Shown: positions 8,125 through 17,147, numbered from the stretch's first letter. The stretch: 64,000 bases of DNA from Streptomyces flavochromogenes (GCF_000717595.1 NZ_JNZO01000015.1:62001-126000); one strand, 5' to 3'. Notes: a model not told the origin generated them from the sequence alone. Numbers and translations: made by a program.

Positions 8125-8257
8125 TGAGGCCGTGTTACCTGCCGGACGTGGGTCATGCGCGCGGCGGGACGATTCGAACGTGACCAGGGCCTCGCGCCAT
8201 CATGGACGACGCTGGCCTCCGGTGGATGAGAGCGGTGACACCGGGCAGGAAGGCACC

Positions 8258-9181
8258 GTGACATCGACCCTGCGCCGCACGCACCAGAAGACTCCGGGAG
8301 ACCGGCTCGTCCAACCGCTGAGGCGGGGACGCTCGAACCTACGGACCACCGCCGTACGCCTCTGGGACGACAACGTCGCGGACTCCGCCGCAGCACTCAC
8401 CTACTACGCGGTGCTGGCGCTCGTGCCCGCCCTGCTCGTCTCGGTCTCCCTGGTGGGACTGGCCGGGACCGACACCCGCGAGCATCTGATCCGCGACCTC
8501 ACGTCCTACGTCCCTCCGCAGTCGGCCCAGGTGCTTCGGGAGGCCCTGGAGGGCGTCACCTCGGCGCCCTCCTCCCTGTGGGCACTGCTCGTCAGCGGTG
8601 TCCTGAGCGCGCTGTGGTCGGCCTCCAGCTACCTGGCGGTCTTCCGTCGCGCCCTGCACGCGATGCACAGGCTGCCCGACACGCGGCCGCCGCTGCGCGC
8701 GGCGCACGTCCTCGTGCTCACCGCCTGCGCGCTGCTGGGCCTGCTCGTCGCGGGCGCCGCCGGCCTCGTCGCGACCGGTCCCGTGGCCCGTCAGCTCGCC
8801 GCGGCCGTCGGCCACTCGAGCACGGCCGCCATCGCCGTGCTGCGTTGGCCCGTGTTGCTGGTGATCGTCACGGCGCTGATCCTCATCCTCTACCGGACCG
8901 GGCCCGTCCAGGCCCGGGGCGCGCGCCGGGGGTTCCCGGGCGGTGCGCTGGCGGCCTTCCTGTGGCTCAGCGCTTCGGCGCTGTTCACCGTCTACACACA
9001 GTTCGGGACCTACAGCCGCCTCTACGGTTCCCTGGCGGGGGCCGTCGTGTTCCTCGTGTGGCTGTGGTTCAGCAATCTGGCCCTGCTCACCGGCGCGCAG
9101 TTCAACGCGGTGCTCGCCCAGGCCGGTGAACGGACCGGTGAGGCGCCGGCGAACGCCGGGACCGCCTCCTCCTACAGGTAG
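8258..9181 (+). CDS. YihY/BrkB-family membrane protein (second copy)
   Basis: The 307-residue product has the same family pattern as the gene at 5262-6239: a basic N-terminus, DSAAALTYYAVLALVPALLV (about 42-61), several helices, and the conserved TYSRLYGSLAGAVVFLVWLW stretch followed by NLALLTGAQFNAVL near the end. The open frame runs far upstream of 8258, but those codons are antisense to the kinase gene. The GTG at 8258 is preceded by a good site (GGCAGGAAGG) and yields the usual length. The stop overlaps the end of the converging phospholipase D gene by 10 bases. Confidence 0.88.
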   Translation: MTSTLRRTHQKTPGDRLVQPLRRGRSNLRTTAVRLWDDNVADSAAALTYYAVLALVPALLVSVSLVGLAGTDTREHLIRDLTSYVPPQSAQVLREALEGVTSAPSSLWALLVSGVLSALWSASSYLAVFRRALHAMHRLPDTRPPLRAAHVLVLTACALLGLLVAGAAGLVATGPVARQLAAAVGHSSTAAIAVLRWPVLLVIVTALILILYRTGPVQARGARRGFPGGALAAFLWLSASALFTVYTQFGTYSRLYGSLAGAVVFLVWLWFSNLALLTGAQFNAVLAQAGERTGEAPANAGTASSYR

Positions 9182-10389
9182 CGGCGGATGGGGAGCACCG
9201 CGGTCTCCCGTGCGCGCTGCAGCAGCGAGCGCCGCTTCCAGCGGTCCGGCCGGATCAGTTCGCTGACCTTGAGGTCCTCGTCGTAGTGCGCGTCGAGGGA
9301 GGCCGTGAACTCGGTGTCCATGACGGCGAGCATGACCTCCTCGTCGTGGTCGAGGGAGCGGCGGTTGAAGTTCGTGGAGCCGATGAGGGACACCACGCCG
9401 TCCATGGTGATGATCTTCGCGTGCATCATGGTCGGCTGGTACTGGTGGATGCGCACGCCGCAGGCGGTCAGCGCCTCGTAGCGGTGCTGTCCCGCCAGCT
9501 GGCACACCCGCTTGTCGGTGTGAGGGCCGGGCAGCAGGATCTCGACGTCCACGCCTCGGCGGGCCGTGGCGCAGAGCAGTTCGATGAAGTAGTCGTCGGG
9601 GGCGAAGTAGGCCGTCGCCAGCCGGATGCGTTCCTCGGCGGATTCGAGGATCACGCGCATCAGGGTCTGCATGTCCTGCCAGCCGAAGCTGGCCGAGCCG
9701 CGGACCACCTGCACGATGGCGTTCCCGCTCGGGCGGTGGCTGACGAACCGGTCCCGCTCGTCGAACAGTTCCGTATGGCATTCGGCCCAGTTCTGGGCGA
9801 AGGCGGCGGCGATACCGTCCACGGCGGGGCCCTGGACCTCGACGTGCGTGTCCCGCCACTCGTGGGAGTTGCGCGCGTCTCCACACCATTCCTCGGCGAT
9901 CCCGACGCCTCCGGTGAAGGCGGTCTGCTCGTCGACCACGAGGACCTTGCGGTGGCAGCGGTGGTTCTGCTTGAGCGGCGAGAGGTAGAGAGGCTTGCGG
10001 AACCAGGCGACCTCGACTCCGGCTTCGCTCATCCGGTCCAGCAGGTCCCGCTCTATCAGGCGGCTGCCGAAACCGTCGAGCAGCAGCCTCACCCGTACAC
10101 CCGCACGCGCCCGGTCGGACAGGGCCTCGGCGAAACGCCGCGCGATGTCGCCCCGCCAGTAGACGAAGGTCATCATGTCGACGGTGTGACGGGCGCCGGC
10201 GACCGCGTCCAGCATCGCAGCGAAGATCTCGTCCCCGTTGCGCAGCGGGCGCACGGCGTTGCCCTCGGTCGCCGCGACGCCGATGAGTCTTTCCAGGCGC
10301 CGGCGTATGCGGTGGATCCGTTCGTCTGTCGGGCCGCTGTCGGCGGTCACGGTCGTTGCACCGCCGAGCGGCGACTCCCTGTCGGGCAT
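9172..10389 (-). CDS. Phospholipase D-family cardiolipin synthase
   Basis: The 405-residue soluble protein carries two HKD motifs: HRKVLVVDE with His146, Lys148 and Asp153, and HAKIITMD with His323, Lys325 and Asp330, the latter followed by GSTNFNRRS. This two-site arrangement is that of the PLD superfamily, in particular the ClsC/ClsB-like cardiolipin synthases that join phosphatidyl groups. No membrane anchor is seen. It sits with PAP2, DAG-kinase and BrkB genes, which supports a phospholipid role. Transcription starts from the 271-bp gap before the sirtuin gene, where I see no obvious promoter. Other PLD-family activities (phospholipase, nuclease) are less likely given two sites and the context. 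Confidence 0.87.
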   Translation of the reverse strand: MPDRESPLGGATTVTADSGPTDERIHRIRRRLERLIGVAATEGNAVRPLRNGDEIFAAMLDAVAGARHTVDMMTFVYWRGDIARRFAEALSDRARAGVRVRLLLDGFGSRLIERDLLDRMSEAGVEVAWFRKPLYLSPLKQNHRCHRKVLVVDEQTAFTGGVGIAEEWCGDARNSHEWRDTHVEVQGPAVDGIAAAFAQNWAECHTELFDERDRFVSHRPSGNAIVQVVRGSASFGWQDMQTLMRVILESAEERIRLATAYFAPDDYFIELLCATARRGVDVEILLPGPHTDKRVCQLAGQHRYEALTACGVRIHQYQPTMMHAKIITMDGVVSLIGSTNFNRRSLDHDEEVMLAVMDTEFTASLDAHYDEDLKVSELIRPDRWKRRSLLQRARETAVLPIRRYL

Positions 10390-10660
10390 ACCGGTACTCC
10401 TCAGTCGGGGGCCATGGGGCGCTCAGGACCATATCCGACGGCGTCCGGCACCCGCGGCCTGATCCATCGGAGCCGGTCGGGGCGCGCGCTCGTCCCTGTC
10501 TCTGCCCCACCCGAGCACGGCAGGCGTGCAGCATCCTCACCGCTCACCGCTCAGGCTGACACCCGGCCCGGTCCCGTGTTCATCGCGGGCCGTCCCTGCC
10601 CTGCCGCCGCCCGGCGAGGACTGGCAGGTGAGCACCTCATGGCCCTCGCCCCTCGCGATC

Positions 10661-11569
10661 TCACCCCGCCACCTGACCGTCGACGAGGTCGTCGGGGATG
10701 TCCAGCCGGCCGGCCACGGTGGTGAGTGCCGCCCCCAGAGGCAGGGCCACCCGCGTGACCGCGTGCCGGTCGCCCCGGGTCGGGTCCCGGTTGACGATCA
10801 GCACCGGCTTTCCGGCCTGGGCCGCCTGGCGGACGAACCGGAGCCCGCTCATCACGGTGAGGGACGACCCCAGAACCAGCAGCGAGGCCGCCTGACGTAC
10901 CAGCTCACGGCAGCGCTCGACCCGCTGCGGCGGAACCGCTTCGCCGAAGAACACCACGTCGGGTTTGAGGGTGCCCCCGCAGACATCGCAGGGCACCACC
11001 TGGAAGTCGCCGACCTGTTCGTCGGTGAGGTCGGCGTCACCGTCCGGGTTGATTCCGGCCGCCACCGGCTCGAAGCCCGCGTTCGCCTCCTCCAGCCGGC
11101 GGGCGAGCTCGCGGCGCGGACTGAAGGCACCGCAGGAGAGACAGACCACCCGCTCCAGGCTTCCGTGCAGTTCCACGACGCCCTCGCTGCCGGCCGACTG
11201 GTGCAGGCCGTCGACGTTCTGGGTGATCACTCCCGCGAGCAGGCCGTGCCGCCCGAAGGCGGCCACCGCCCCGTGCCCGGCGTTGGGACGTGCGCGGCCG
11301 AAGGTACGCCAGCCGAGGTGGCTGCGCGCCCAGTACCGGCGACGCGCCAGGGCGTCGGCGGTGAATTCCTGGTAGGTCATCGGGGTGTGCCGGCTCAGGC
11401 TTCCGCCCTCGCCCCGGTAGTCGGGAATGCCTGACTCCGTGGAGATGCCCGCCCCGCTGAGCACCAGGACACCTCCGGCGCTCAGTGCGTCGGCGACCGG
11501 CGCCAGACTGGTGGTGCCCGGCAGCAGGTCCTCGGTGGGGGTCCAGCTCAGAGTGGGGCGCATACGCAT
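10661..11569 (-). CDS. Sir2-family NAD-dependent protein deacylase
   Basis: The 302-residue product has the sirtuin motifs in order: GAGISTESGIPDYRG (about 40-54), QNVDGLHQ (about 115-122), catalytic His in ELHGS (about 133), two zinc Cys pairs CLSC and CDVC, and the NAD-binding GSSLTVMSGLRF and IVNRDPTRGD segments. It would remove acyl groups from lysine using NAD. I start at the ATG at 11569 (MRMRPTLSW), which gives the family length; ten more upstream codons are open but look like leader. The zinc-site insert is longer than in the smallest sirtuins. It is on the same strand as the cardiolipin synthase but well separated. Confidence 0.92.
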   Translation of the reverse strand: MRMRPTLSWTPTEDLLPGTTSLAPVADALSAGGVLVLSGAGISTESGIPDYRGEGGSLSRHTPMTYQEFTADALARRRYWARSHLGWRTFGRARPNAGHGAVAAFGRHGLLAGVITQNVDGLHQSAGSEGVVELHGSLERVVCLSCGAFSPRRELARRLEEANAGFEPVAAGINPDGDADLTDEQVGDFQVVPCDVCGGTLKPDVVFFGEAVPPQRVERCRELVRQAASLLVLGSSLTVMSGLRFVRQAAQAGKPVLIVNRDPTRGDRHAVTRVALPLGAALTTVAGRLDIPDDLVDGQVAG

Positions 11570-11824
11570 GCCACCAGGGTACGGAGCCGACGCCCCCACC
11601 CGCCTTCACCGCGGAGGCGCGTGGTCCACAGCGCACCTCGGAGGGCATGGTCCACAGCGCGCCGCGGAAGCGCCGCTCTCCGTGATCGGGCCGCTGTGTC
11701 CTCCGCGATCCGCCGGCGGTGGGGCGCGGGCACCAGAGCGGTCCAGCGTCGTGTCACCGTCCTGCCCGAACGTGCGGGGGGTACGGCCCCGGCACTGGGG
11801 CCGCACCCCTGTTTCCGATGCCGG

Positions 11825-12439
11825 CTACGGCTTGCGCCCGCACCACGCGACGAGGCGGTCGATGGCCGGCGCGTCCGCGGCGACGTCCACCGCGGCTCCG
11901 AACGGCGCACCGTCGCGCGGCCCGGTGGGCAGCCCGCGCCTCATGGCGGCGTACGAGATCGCCACGAGCTCGGGGTCCCAGTCCGGGTGCTGACCCGTAG
12001 CGGTGGCCATGTCCCAGGTGTGCACGGTGAATTCCGAGGTCCAGACGGCCGCCGCGGCAGCACCCGGAACACTGCCGAACGGCAGGGTCAGCGTCCTTCC
12101 CAGGATCTCGGGATCCGCCCACGCCGCCTCGACGTCACGCACCGCGGCGTCCCACGCCTCCTGCCATGCGGTGTCCGGGAGGTCGTCGGCGACCGTGGGG
12201 AGGCTCGTCACGTCGCCGCCGCGCCCGGCCAGGGCGATCCGGCGCAGCACGGCGACGAGGTGCCCGGCCAGCCGCCGGACGGTGAATTCGGTGCAGGGCG
12301 TGGGCCCGTCCAACTGCTCGGGCCGGACGGCGGCGACGGTACGTCCGGCCAGCGCGACGGCCTTCAGCAGGCCCTGGCGAGGGTCGCCGGTGGTGTCGGG
12401 GGTGACAGTGGTCTGCGGGGTGTTCTCGGTGTGCGTCAT
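11825..12439 (-). CDS. TIGR03086-type DinB-like metal-binding protein
   Basis: The 204-residue product resembles the actinobacterial TIGR03086 proteins, relatives of mycothiol-dependent maleylpyruvate isomerase and DinB. Features are the PTPCTEFTVRRLAGHLV segment (about 46-62) with the first metal-site His, and WTSEFTVHTWDMATATGQ (about 132-149) with two more. These three His usually bind a divalent metal; substrates are mostly unknown and a thiol cofactor such as mycothiol is probable. The ATG at 12439 gives the usual length. It is divergent from the WYL regulator with only 53 bp between starts, so that regulator probably controls it. Confidence 0.82.
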   Translation of the reverse strand: MTHTENTPQTTVTPDTTGDPRQGLLKAVALAGRTVAAVRPEQLDGPTPCTEFTVRRLAGHLVAVLRRIALAGRGGDVTSLPTVADDLPDTAWQEAWDAAVRDVEAAWADPEILGRTLTLPFGSVPGAAAAAVWTSEFTVHTWDMATATGQHPDWDPELVAISYAAMRRGLPTGPRDGAPFGAAVDVAADAPAIDRLVAWCGRKP

Positions 12440-12492
12440 GACCTCATCCTGGAAGCTGAACAGGTCATCTCCTGGCCACTTTCCGGAAGAGA

Positions 12493-13458
12493 ATGATCGG
12501 CATGAGAGCCGATCGCCTGGTGGCAACCCTGCTGTTCCTGCAAACACGTCCTCGTGTGACCGTGGCCGAGGTCGCCGCCGAGCTCGAGGTGTCGCCACGG
12601 ACCGCACGCCGCGACCTGGAGGCCCTGTCCACGGCGGGCATCCCGGTCTACTCGCAGCGTGGCCGCGGCGGCGGGTGGTCGTTGGTCGGCGGCGCTCGTA
12701 CGGACCTCACCGGGTTGACCTCCGAGGAGATCAGGGCGCTGTTCCTGCTCGCGGGCCCTTCGTCGACCACGCCCGAACTCCGTACGGCATTGCGCAAGTT
12801 GGTACGTGCGCTGCCCGCGCCGCTGCGTTCGGGCGCCGAGGCCGCCTCGCGGGCCGGCCTGACCGACGGCACGGACTGGTCGCGCGCCGACGTCACGGCC
12901 ACGGGGCCGCACCTCGATGTGCTCCGGCGGGCCGTGGTGGACGGGATCCAGGTGCGGCTCGGGTACGCGGGGCCCGGCAAGCCCGTCGGAGTGCGCACCG
13001 TTCATCCGCTCGGGCTCGTGGCCAAGGCGGGGCGCGACTACCTCGTCGCCGGGACGGAGCAGGGCCTGCGGACCTTCCGGCTCAGCCGGGTCGCCTCGGT
13101 CGAGGCGACCGGTGAGCCCGTCGTACGGCCGGACGGCTTCGACCTCCCCACGGTCTGGCGTTCGTTCGCCGCGCGGTTGGAGCAGCGGCTGTACGCGACG
13201 ACGGTTCGGGCCCGGGCGGAGCCGGGTGCCATGGCGATCCTGGAGCGGCTGTTCGACGGACGCCTCCACGTCGGTCCGGTGCTCCCCGACGGGTGGACGG
13301 AGATACGGGTCGACGGGCCGACGCCGGAGGTCGTCGCGACACAGCTGGCCGGGCTTGGGGCACGTATCGAGGTGCTGGACCCGCCGGAGGCAAGGGAGCG
13401 GCTCGCACGTCTGGCGGTGGAACTGGCCGGTGTGTACGGCCCTCCGGAATCGTGCTGA
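12493..13458 (+). CDS. WYL-domain transcriptional regulator (YafY/DeoR type)
   Basis: The 321-residue protein has an N-terminal winged helix (RVTVAEVAAELEVSPRTARR, about 20-39, then a GRGGG turn) and a WYL domain from about 135 to 225 (VRLGYAGPG, VHPLGLVAKAGRDYLVAG, FRLSRV), followed by a WCX-like C-terminal domain. Such regulators bind small or nucleotide ligands through the WYL pocket and control neighbouring genes. ATG codons at 12493 and 12502 are both possible; the second gives the common MRADRLV start. It shares a 53-bp divergent promoter region with the DinB-like gene, its most likely target. Confidence 0.87.
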   Translation: MIGMRADRLVATLLFLQTRPRVTVAEVAAELEVSPRTARRDLEALSTAGIPVYSQRGRGGGWSLVGGARTDLTGLTSEEIRALFLLAGPSSTTPELRTALRKLVRALPAPLRSGAEAASRAGLTDGTDWSRADVTATGPHLDVLRRAVVDGIQVRLGYAGPGKPVGVRTVHPLGLVAKAGRDYLVAGTEQGLRTFRLSRVASVEATGEPVVRPDGFDLPTVWRSFAARLEQRLYATTVRARAEPGAMAILERLFDGRLHVGPVLPDGWTEIRVDGPTPEVVATQLAGLGARIEVLDPPEARERLARLAVELAGVYGPPESC

Positions 13459-13626
13459 GCGGGAGGGAGCGCGCCGGCGCACCGGGCAGGCCCACGAACC
13501 GCGACCGCCGTGGCGGGCGTCGTACGGTGCCCGGGGGCGGACTTTGCGGGCCTGGTACGTCGGCTCGCCTTCTCGTGTCGACGAATACGGTGGGCCTGCG
13601 CGCTCATCCGTCAACCTGACCTGCCG

Positions 13627-13651
13627 GTAGGGGCCTTGGGAAGGCCCCTAC
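13627..13651. terminator. Strong hairpin between convergent genes
   Basis: A perfect 11-bp stem (GTAGGGGCCTT and its complement) closes a three-base GGG loop. It lies between the WYL regulator (ends 13458) and the converging DUF6326 gene (ends 13749) and should terminate transcription from both sides. Confidence 0.75.
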
Positions 13652-13748
13652 GCGACGTCCCAGTGGTCGTTGGTGTCCCACCGCCAGGCGGCCCCCACCG
13701 CGGCACCGAGGCACATGGCTCCGAACCGGACGGGGACTGCTCCTGGGC

Positions 13749-14240
13749 TCACGCTTGCTGCTGGGCGCGAAGGGTGTCACGGTCCGGGCTGGTCGCCGTC
13801 GTCGCCGACGGTGTGGTGCGGGGCCAGGTCCAGGCGTACCGCAGGATGAGGGCGAGAACGATCACTTCCAGCGCGACGCCGAGGCCGTAGAAGTACGTCC
13901 AGGACTCGCCCAGCGCGTTGAACGCCGCGAAGGGGACCTGTACCGAGGCCACGATGAGGTTCGTGATGCGGTTCGCCCGGGCGGGCAGCGTCATCGACAG
14001 CACGACCATGAGGACCGGGATCGCCATGAGGACGAGGAAGGTGGTGAACAACGTCTGGCTGATGGTGAACTCCCAGACGATGCCGGCCTCGATGTCCTCG
14101 ATGACGCCGGGCTTGAAGAAGGCGAGAATGTCCACGTAGACGTACAGGAACATGAAGCTCGTCCACGCTGCGGCGAGCTTGGCTCTCACCGGGATCCGCT
14201 GGTCTTCCAGTGCGGTCGTGGTGGGTTGACGCGTTCTCAT
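13749..14240 (-). CDS. DUF6326-family membrane protein
   Basis: The 163-residue product has four membrane helices (about 22-42, 60-82, 92-112 and 118-140), a PVRAKLAAAWTSFMFLYVY opening and an acidic loop VIEDIEAGIVWEF, matching a family of small membrane proteins of unknown function named DUF6326. The C-terminal tail is polar and cytoplasmic. It is divergent from the NarL-type histidine kinase, with 166 bp between starts, and may be a target of that system, although nothing in the sequence proves it. Confidence 0.75.
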   Translation of the reverse strand: MRTRQPTTTALEDQRIPVRAKLAAAWTSFMFLYVYVDILAFFKPGVIEDIEAGIVWEFTISQTLFTTFLVLMAIPVLMVVLSMTLPARANRITNLIVASVQVPFAAFNALGESWTYFYGLGVALEVIVLALILRYAWTWPRTTPSATTATSPDRDTLRAQQQA

Positions 14241-14394
14241 CGTGGGCTCCGTTGTCGTGGCGAGTGGGGACTGGTAGGCCCACGATCGCCGAGCCCGGCG
14301 GCGGGCACATCGGCGTCGAGGCCGGACCCGCGTCGGCCGTTCGGAGGAGCGGCGACTCGTTCTTTCGGTCGGTCCCCGATGCCTCGGCGGTCCC

Positions 14395-14400
14395 TAAGCT
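14395..14400 (+). promoter_or_regulatory. Candidate -10 box for the histidine kinase gene
   Basis: TAAGCT ends six bases before the GTG start at 14407. That spacing would place the transcription start at or next to the start codon, giving a leaderless mRNA. No convincing -35 hexamer lies 17-18 bases upstream, so the call is tentative. Confidence 0.3.
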
Positions 14401-14406
14401 GGGTGT

Positions 14407-15549
14407 GTGACCACCTACGCCCTGAGCTCACTGTGGGCCGAGCCCCGCGCCATGGACGCTCCCGAACGGGTATCGCGCGACTGGGTGCTGGTCGGGGTGG
14501 TGATGGTGACGGCGCTGCTCGAAGGAGGCCTCCGCGACGACGTCGCCTGGCGGCCGTTTGCGACGATCGTGGCGGTCGGACTTGCGCCGGTGCTGCTGTG
14601 GCGGCGCACCCACCCGTTGGCCTGCGTCGTGGTGGCCTTCGGCACCGCGATGGCGTTGGGACTGGCGAGCCTGCTGGGCGGGGCCCCGAGCGTGGGCCTC
14701 GACACGATGATCTACCTCCTGGTGTTCGTCTACGCGCTGGTCCGCTGGGGCTCAGGGCGCGAGATCACGATCGGGCTGGCGGTGGTGGCAGTCGCTGCCG
14801 GAATCGGCACGGTCGCCGACTACACCGGACCGGCCCAGGCCATCGGCGGGTTCGCCGTCCTGGCTGCGGCGGCGACGGACGGAGCGGCGTTCCGCTACCG
14901 CGCAGAGAGCTGGCGCCGGGCGTTGGAGCAGAGCCGCAGCCAGGAACGGGTCGGCCTCGCTCGCGAGCTGCACGACATCGTCGGGCACCACGTCTCGGCG
15001 ATCGCCGTGCAGGCGCAGGCGGGCCGGGCGATGGCCGGGCAGCGGCCTGAAGCGGCGCTCGAGGCGCTGGTGGTCATCGAAGGGGAAGCGTCGCGGACGC
15101 TCGCGGAGATGCGGGCGATGGTCCGGGTGCTGCGCGACGGAGCGCCGGCGGAGTGCGCGCCCCAGCCCGGCGTTGCCGACCTGGTGTCCCTCGCCCGACG
15201 CGCCCCGGTCCCGGTCGTCGACGTAGAGTTGCCAGAGGACATGAGCGAACTTCCGCCCCAGGTCGACGCGGCGGTCTACCGGCTGGCGCAAGAGGCGCTG
15301 ACCAACGCCCTGAGGCACGCCCGCAACGCCTCGCGTGTGGAGATCCGGGTCGTAGAGAGCGCGGGAAGGCTGCGACTGCGCGTGACCGACGACGGACAGA
15401 TCGACCCGGCACGGACGGCGAACCACGGCTTCGGGCTGCTGGGGATGACCGAGCGCGTGCAGCTGCTCGGCGGCACGCTGCGTGCCGGACCGGCGCCGGA
15501 GGGCGGGTGGACGGTCGACGCCCAAATGCCGACGAAGGTACGCCGATGA
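14407..15549 (+). CDS. NarL-type sensor histidine kinase
   Basis: The 380-residue protein has an N-terminal membrane domain of four or five helices (about 28-165) and a HisKA_3/HATPase module. The phosphoacceptor box is GLARELHDIVGHHVSAIAVQ (about 183-202, His at ELHD). The ATP-binding region has QEALTNALRHA and HGFGLLGMTERVQLLGG. There is no large extracellular loop, so the signal is probably sensed in or at the membrane. It overlaps the response regulator gene by four bases (ATGA) and is its obvious partner. The GTG at 14407 has no ribosome binding site, in line with a leaderless start. Confidence 0.92.
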   Translation: MTTYALSSLWAEPRAMDAPERVSRDWVLVGVVMVTALLEGGLRDDVAWRPFATIVAVGLAPVLLWRRTHPLACVVVAFGTAMALGLASLLGGAPSVGLDTMIYLLVFVYALVRWGSGREITIGLAVVAVAAGIGTVADYTGPAQAIGGFAVLAAAATDGAAFRYRAESWRRALEQSRSQERVGLARELHDIVGHHVSAIAVQAQAGRAMAGQRPEAALEALVVIEGEASRTLAEMRAMVRVLRDGAPAECAPQPGVADLVSLARRAPVPVVDVELPEDMSELPPQVDAAVYRLAQEALTNALRHARNASRVEIRVVESAGRLRLRVTDDGQIDPARTANHGFGLLGMTERVQLLGGTLRAGPAPEGGWTVDAQMPTKVRR

Positions 15550-16202
15550 CGGTACGGGTGCTGGTGGCCGACGACCAAGATCTGGTGCGCACCGGCCTGT
15601 CGATGATCCTTGACGCGCAGCCCGACATCGAGGTCGTCGGCCAGGCCGCCGACGGCCACGCCGCCGTCGAGCTGGCGCATCGGCTCCGCCCCGACGTGTG
15701 CCTGGTCGACATCCAGATGCCCGGGCTCGACGGCATCGAGGTGACCAAGCTCCTCGCAGGGCGGGGCGTCCCGGACCCGATCGCGGTCGTGGTGATCACG
15801 ACGTTCGACCTCGACGAGTACGTCCACGGCGCGCTCCGGGCCGGCGCCCGAGGCTTTCTACTCAAGGACGCCGGGCCGGCGCTGCTCGTCCAGGCCGTCC
15901 ATGCCGCCGCCGTCGGCGATGCCCTGATCGCGCCGAACGTCACCCGGCGGCTGTTGGCCACCCTCGCCGCCAGGGAACCGTCGAGCCGACGGACCCAGCC
16001 GATCGAGCCGCTCACCGAACGCGAGGAGGAGGTGCTGACGCTGGTCGCCCGTGGCCGCACGAACGCCGAGATCGCCGCCGAGCTGTTCATCGGCTTGACG
16101 ACCGCCAAGACCCACGTCGCCAGCCTGCTGACCAAGATCGGCGCCCGGAACAGGGTCGAGATCGCGATGTGGGCGTACGACACCGGCCGGGTGGGGGCCT
16201 GA
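15546..16202 (+). CDS. NarL/LuxR-type response regulator
   Basis: The 218-residue protein has a receiver domain (acidic pair near residues 9-10, phosphoacceptor Asp55 in CLVDIQMPG, VVVITTFD, and Lys in FLLKDAG) and a C-terminal LuxR helix-turn-helix (LTEREEEVLTLVARGRTNAE and TTAKTHVASLLTKIGARNR). It is coupled to the preceding kinase by an ATGA overlap and is its cognate regulator. Targets are not evident; the divergent DUF6326 gene is one candidate. Confidence 0.93.
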   Translation: MTVRVLVADDQDLVRTGLSMILDAQPDIEVVGQAADGHAAVELAHRLRPDVCLVDIQMPGLDGIEVTKLLAGRGVPDPIAVVVITTFDLDEYVHGALRAGARGFLLKDAGPALLVQAVHAAAVGDALIAPNVTRRLLATLAAREPSSRRTQPIEPLTEREEEVLTLVARGRTNAEIAAELFIGLTTAKTHVASLLTKIGARNRVEIAMWAYDTGRVGA

Positions 16203-16426
16203 TCCCGGCTCCACCGCGCGGTAGTCGGTCTGTGGACGCGAATCGACAAGCGGTGCCTGCTGAGCTGGGATGACGGGAGTTCCTACGCCAAGGCCGCGAA
16301 GGGGACCGCGGCGATCTCGGCCTGGTCGCCCGGGCGACCACACACGGGGCCGCGGCAGGGGCGACACGCAGCCCCGCCGGGAATCGGGGCCCGGTGAGGG
16401 CTGTCCGGATGGCGGACGGCCGGTTG

Positions 16427-16432
16427 TAGGGT
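16427..16432 (+). promoter_or_regulatory. Candidate -10 box giving a leaderless mRNA for the OmpR-type regulator
   Basis: TAGGGT, a good match to the actinobacterial TANNNT box, ends seven bases before the ATG at 16440. This is the spacing seen in leaderless transcripts and favours 16440 over the GTG at 16431. The region 18 bases upstream (GTCCGG) is a poor -35. Confidence 0.45.
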
Positions 16433-16439
16433 GTCCGCC

Positions 16440-17147
16440 ATGCCCTGCGTACTCGTGGTCGAAGACGACCCCAGCATCCGTGCCTCGCTGATGGAGATCC
16501 TCGCGGAGCACGGCCATGCGGTGCGCAGCACGGGCGATGGGTTCGGCGCGCTGCGCGAGGTCGCGCAGGGCTCGCTGGACGCGGTGGTGCTGGACCTCGG
16601 CCTGCCCGATCTCGACGGCGGCGACGCGCTCCGCATGATCCGCGGGATATCGAACGTGCCCGTGGTGGTCGCGACCGCCCGCGACGACGAGAGCGAGATC
16701 GTCAAGCTCCTGAACGCGGGCGCCGACGACTACCTCGTCAAACCGTTCTCCGGGGCGCAGCTCCTGGCCCGGCTCTCGGCGGTGCTGCGACGCACCGCGG
16801 TCCCCGCCTCGGTCGCCGGGCAGGCCCCACCGGCCGATCCTTCGAGTCTGGTGACGGTCGGTGAGCTGACCGTGGATCCGCCGGCGCGCTCGGCCTATCT
16901 GGCGGGGCGTGAACTGGTCCTCACGCGCCGGGAGTTCGACCTGCTGGCCTTTCTCGCCCGGCACGCCGGCACGGTGGTGTCCCGGCACCGGCTGCTGGCG
17001 GAGGTCTGGCAGGAGGCCTACATCGAGGACCAGACCATCGATGTGCACGTGTCGGCGCTGCGCCGCAAGCTCGGCGAGCGGGCCTCGGCACCGCGCTATC
17101 TGCGCACCGTGCGCGGGGTGGGCATCAAGCTGGTGGCGCCGCACTGA
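16440..17147 (+). CDS. OmpR/PhoB-type response regulator
   Basis: The 235-residue protein has a receiver domain (ED at 8-9, phosphoacceptor Asp52 in VLDLGLPDLDG, Thr79, Lys101 in DYLVKPF) and a winged-helix DNA-binding domain (LTRREFDLLAFLARHAGTVV; DVHVSALRRKLG; RTVRGVGIKL). No kinase follows it. The nearest candidate is the kinase at 22381-23787, about 5 kb away on the same strand. OmpR-type regulators bind direct repeats with 11-bp spacing, and two such sites occur at 18173-18216 and 19087-19126, upstream of the CAP gene and the redox operon. I propose this protein binds them. It converges with the CAP gene; the stops are nine bases apart. Confidence 0.92.
   Translation: MPCVLVVEDDPSIRASLMEILAEHGHAVRSTGDGFGALREVAQGSLDAVVLDLGLPDLDGGDALRMIRGISNVPVVVATARDDESEIVKLLNAGADDYLVKPFSGAQLLARLSAVLRRTAVPASVAGQAPPADPSSLVTVGELTVDPPARSAYLAGRELVLTRREFDLLAFLARHAGTVVSRHRLLAEVWQEAYIEDQTIDVHVSALRRKLGERASAPRYLRTVRGVGIKLVAPH

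Noticed and set aside
8160..8185. GATTCGAAC-like sequence suggestive of a tRNA T-arm
   Set aside because: No acceptor or anticodon stem can be built around it.
6290..8257. A very long plus-strand open frame leading into the second BrkB gene
   Set aside because: It is antisense to the PAP2-kinase gene, is Arg/Ser/Ala-rich with no domain, and a better GTG start with ribosome binding site exists at 8258.
8339..10540. Long minus-strand open frame of about 730 codons
   Set aside because: Shadow of the BrkB and PLD genes; the true PLD frame has both HKD motifs.
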